A stretch of DNA of 64,000 nucleotides from the NCBI GenBank assembly GCA_963719285.1, contig CAVRBO010000001.1, positions 1,674,001-1,738,000 on the forward strand. Direction: 5' to 3'. Origin of the DNA: C-114 sp963719285 (GTDB lineage: Bacteria > Chloroflexota > Limnocylindria > Limnocylindrales > CSP1-4). A model generated the notes under the pieces. The model ran no database searches and was not told the origin of the DNA. It saw only the letters and a list, made by a program, of their open reading frames with translations. How positions within the stretch are numbered: position 1 is the stretch's first letter; every line of letters starts with the position of its first letter. This document shows, piece by piece, positions 62,617 to 64,000 of this stretch. Position numbers and translations under genes: made by a program.

Positions 62617-63597
62617 CTAACGTCCTTGTTCCTGGAGCATCCGAGCGATCAGCAGACCTTGGTCCCTGCTACAGAAAATACATTGCGGGTAGAGACGCTG
62701 TGGAGTTCCGGGTGGCACGAGAGACGTCGGCGGCTGATGGTCAGGGACAAAGTGCCCCAACTTCGTGCCTGGATCCTGAGTCCCGCAGGTATGGCATCCG
62801 GTGTCCCGTCCGATGTCATCGATAGCGCTTCGCTCCGCAACCGAGAAGTTCCTCAGGGGACCCCGCGCTGGAATTGAAGAACCACCGTATGGACCGACCC
62901 CAGCATCACCGATATCGGGACCCGTGTCCATTACGCTCGGCTCACCCCTCATACCCCGGATGCCTTTGAACCCAGCGCGTAGGGTCAGCCCGGTCAACGT
63001 GACGCCTGTGACGAACTTCGCCTTGTCCTGATCGCTCATATGGACGAAAGCGTCCCAGCCGGCACCGAGATTTGAAACGGGGTGGTCCCACCCGAGATCG
63101 TGGGCGGCACCGGCGAGACAGCCGTCCATGCCGTAGCACTGCAGGCCAGCGGCGGCATCGGAGAGATGCGTCAGCGCGTAGATCGGCGTCGTGATGGCAC
63201 CCACGGCAAAGTCGCCGACGCCCCCCACGACGCCCTTCAGAACGCCGACAGGGCCGTCCTCTCCATCCGAGTACTGGAACTCACGGATGCCGCCGGAGCT
63301 CGACCCTCCGTTGAGGCCGATCGACGTGTTCTCGCCCCAGGTGTCACCGCTCGCCCACTCGCTCGAGACGGTCGGGGTGGCCTCCGGGTCGTACATCCGT
63401 GCTTTGGGGTGGTGGATGTAGTCGGTGTGGGCCTTGGCCAGGACCGTCTTGACGCTCTTCTTGGCCTGTTGGTCGTTGCCGGTGCTGCCGCAGTACTTGC
63501 CGCCCGGTCCGCACCCGCCGCCTTCGTAATACGACGCATGGCCACTGGGATCGACGATCGTCCATGGGTTGCCCTCGGCGTACAGGAACCGGTTCAT
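62617..63597 (-). CDS. Orphan Rhs C-terminal toxin tip 3 (Cys/His nuclease-like end)
   Basis: 326 aa from the core-terminal MNRFLYAEGNPWTIVDPSGH; core remnant extends to ~63655 (LGQVTQVDSATGKPTDPRS). Middle region is a Gly-rich connector with a hydrophobic segment (VLKGVVGGVGDFAVGAITTP). The last ~60 residues hold two CxxC pairs and a central His box: TGCHTCGTQDPG, GHFVPDHQPPTSLV, RLYPQCIFCSRDQG. This C-x-x-C...HFVPDHQP...QCxxCSxxQG pattern recurs at Rhs ends and looks like a zinc-bound HNH-type nuclease. Followed at once by a candidate immunity gene. Confidence 0.75.
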   Translation of the reverse strand: MNRFLYAEGNPWTIVDPSGHASYYEGGGCGPGGKYCGSTGNDQQAKKSVKTVLAKAHTDYIHHPKARMYDPEATPTVSSEWASGDTWGENTSIGLNGGSSSGGIREFQYSDGEDGPVGVLKGVVGGVGDFAVGAITTPIYALTHLSDAAAGLQCYGMDGCLAGAAHDLGWDHPVSNLGAGWDAFVHMSDQDKAKFVTGVTLTGLTLRAGFKGIRGMRGEPSVMDTGPDIGDAGVGPYGGSSIPARGPLRNFSVAERSAIDDIGRDTGCHTCGTQDPGTKLGHFVPDHQPPTSLVPPGTPQRLYPQCIFCSRDQGLLIARMLQEQGR

Positions 63598-63679
63598 GCT
63601 CCGCGGGTCGGTGGGCTTGCCGGTCGCCGAGTCGACCTGGGTGACTTGGCCGAGATGATGCTGCGCGGAACGGCCGGAC

Positions 63680-63994
63680 CTAGACGCTCACGATCAGCGA
63701 GTCGCCAGCTCGGAAGACATCGTCGATAAAGGTCGCTAGGTCGCGCGTCATGTCTCGTAGCGCGGCCGACGTGGCCTCCACCCAAGCCGCCTCGCTCACA
63801 TCCGAGCCCACACAACCCACCTTGCCGATCCTTACCCGTCGCGTTGACGCGTGCGCATAGCGATCGCGGGCAAATGCTCGCACGGCCGCAGCCATCAGTG
63901 GGAGTGAGCCGTTCGGGATGTCCGCCTCTTCGGCAAACGCAAACGCGGCCCCGATGGCCGCCCCTAGCTCAGACCACAAGCCATCCGCGCCCAA
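63680..63994 (-). CDS. Probable immunity protein of an off-window Rhs tip, 5' end cut
   Basis: At least 104 codons; the frame is open to the window edge (a TTG at 63994 may or may not be the start). Helical, soluble: ELGAAIGAAFAFAEEADIPN, MAAAVRAFARDRYAHASTRR, ATSAALRDMTRDLATFIDDV. It lies just upstream of the tip 3 core remnant, where an immunity gene of a fourth tip would be expected. No family recognised. Confidence 0.55.
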   Translation of the reverse strand: MGADGLWSELGAAIGAAFAFAEEADIPNGSLPLMAAAVRAFARDRYAHASTRRVRIGKVGCVGSDVSEAAWVEATSAALRDMTRDLATFIDDVFRAGDSLIVSV

Positions 63995-64000
63995 GATGTC

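Overview
High-GC bacterial DNA with Shine-Dalgarno-led, tightly overlapping genes. The very large secreted proteins (repeated Ig-like domains, DNRLRE-type beta modules), the many large serine recombinases and the Rhs toxin fragments suggest an environmental Chloroflexota-like genome (Limnocylindria-type). That assignment is inference only: there is no rRNA or complete tRNA gene here.

The window looks like a serial array of integrated elements. A 19-bp sequence, TGGTCGGGGCGAGAGGAGT, occurs seven times in the same orientation (479, 3015, 9530, 29385, 41097, 52352, 55582). Its reverse complement fits positions 58-76 of a tRNA-Pro gene (A58, C61, G72, A73, CCA). Five large serine recombinase genes or gene remnants of three sequence types read into it, and a sixth copy (2735-3050) is only a 3' stub. 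Between successive sites the plan repeats: a minus-strand cargo operon, a conserved non-coding block with a dyad and the motif ACACAATCTCGTACAC, then a plus-strand module of winged-helix 'replication-relaxation' type protein, small overlapping ORF, and serine recombinase ending in the 19-bp site.

Cargo by region: 1-3 kb, a DUF3024 gene end and a small operon of secreted and membrane proteins (one with a nonsense codon). 3-6 kb, a secreted trypsin-like protease with a coupled lipoprotein and an IS3-family remnant. 9.6-18 kb, a giant secreted zinc-metalloprotease-like protein (P1, frameshifted) with two lipoproteins. 19-26 kb, a truncated Rhs toxin end, an intact IS3-family element, a type II-like restriction-modification pair, and a small membrane protein/lipoprotein pair. 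30-37.5 kb, giant metalloprotease-like protein P2 with its lipoprotein. 41-48 kb, giant subtilisin-like protein P3 carrying three 591-bp tandem repeats. P1, P2 and P3 share signal peptide, linker, DNRLRE, Fn3 and Ig-like modules and a conserved leader, but differ in the C-terminal catalytic domain.

After the last site (55.6 kb): a SurA/PrsA-like foldase, a tyrosine recombinase, then an array of orphan Rhs C-terminal toxin tips each followed by a small candidate immunity gene. Two of these tips are in opposite orientation and share an exact-looking 559-bp inverted repeat. Taken together the window resembles a recombinase-driven store of secreted proteases, toxins and a defence system that grows by repeated insertion at one site.
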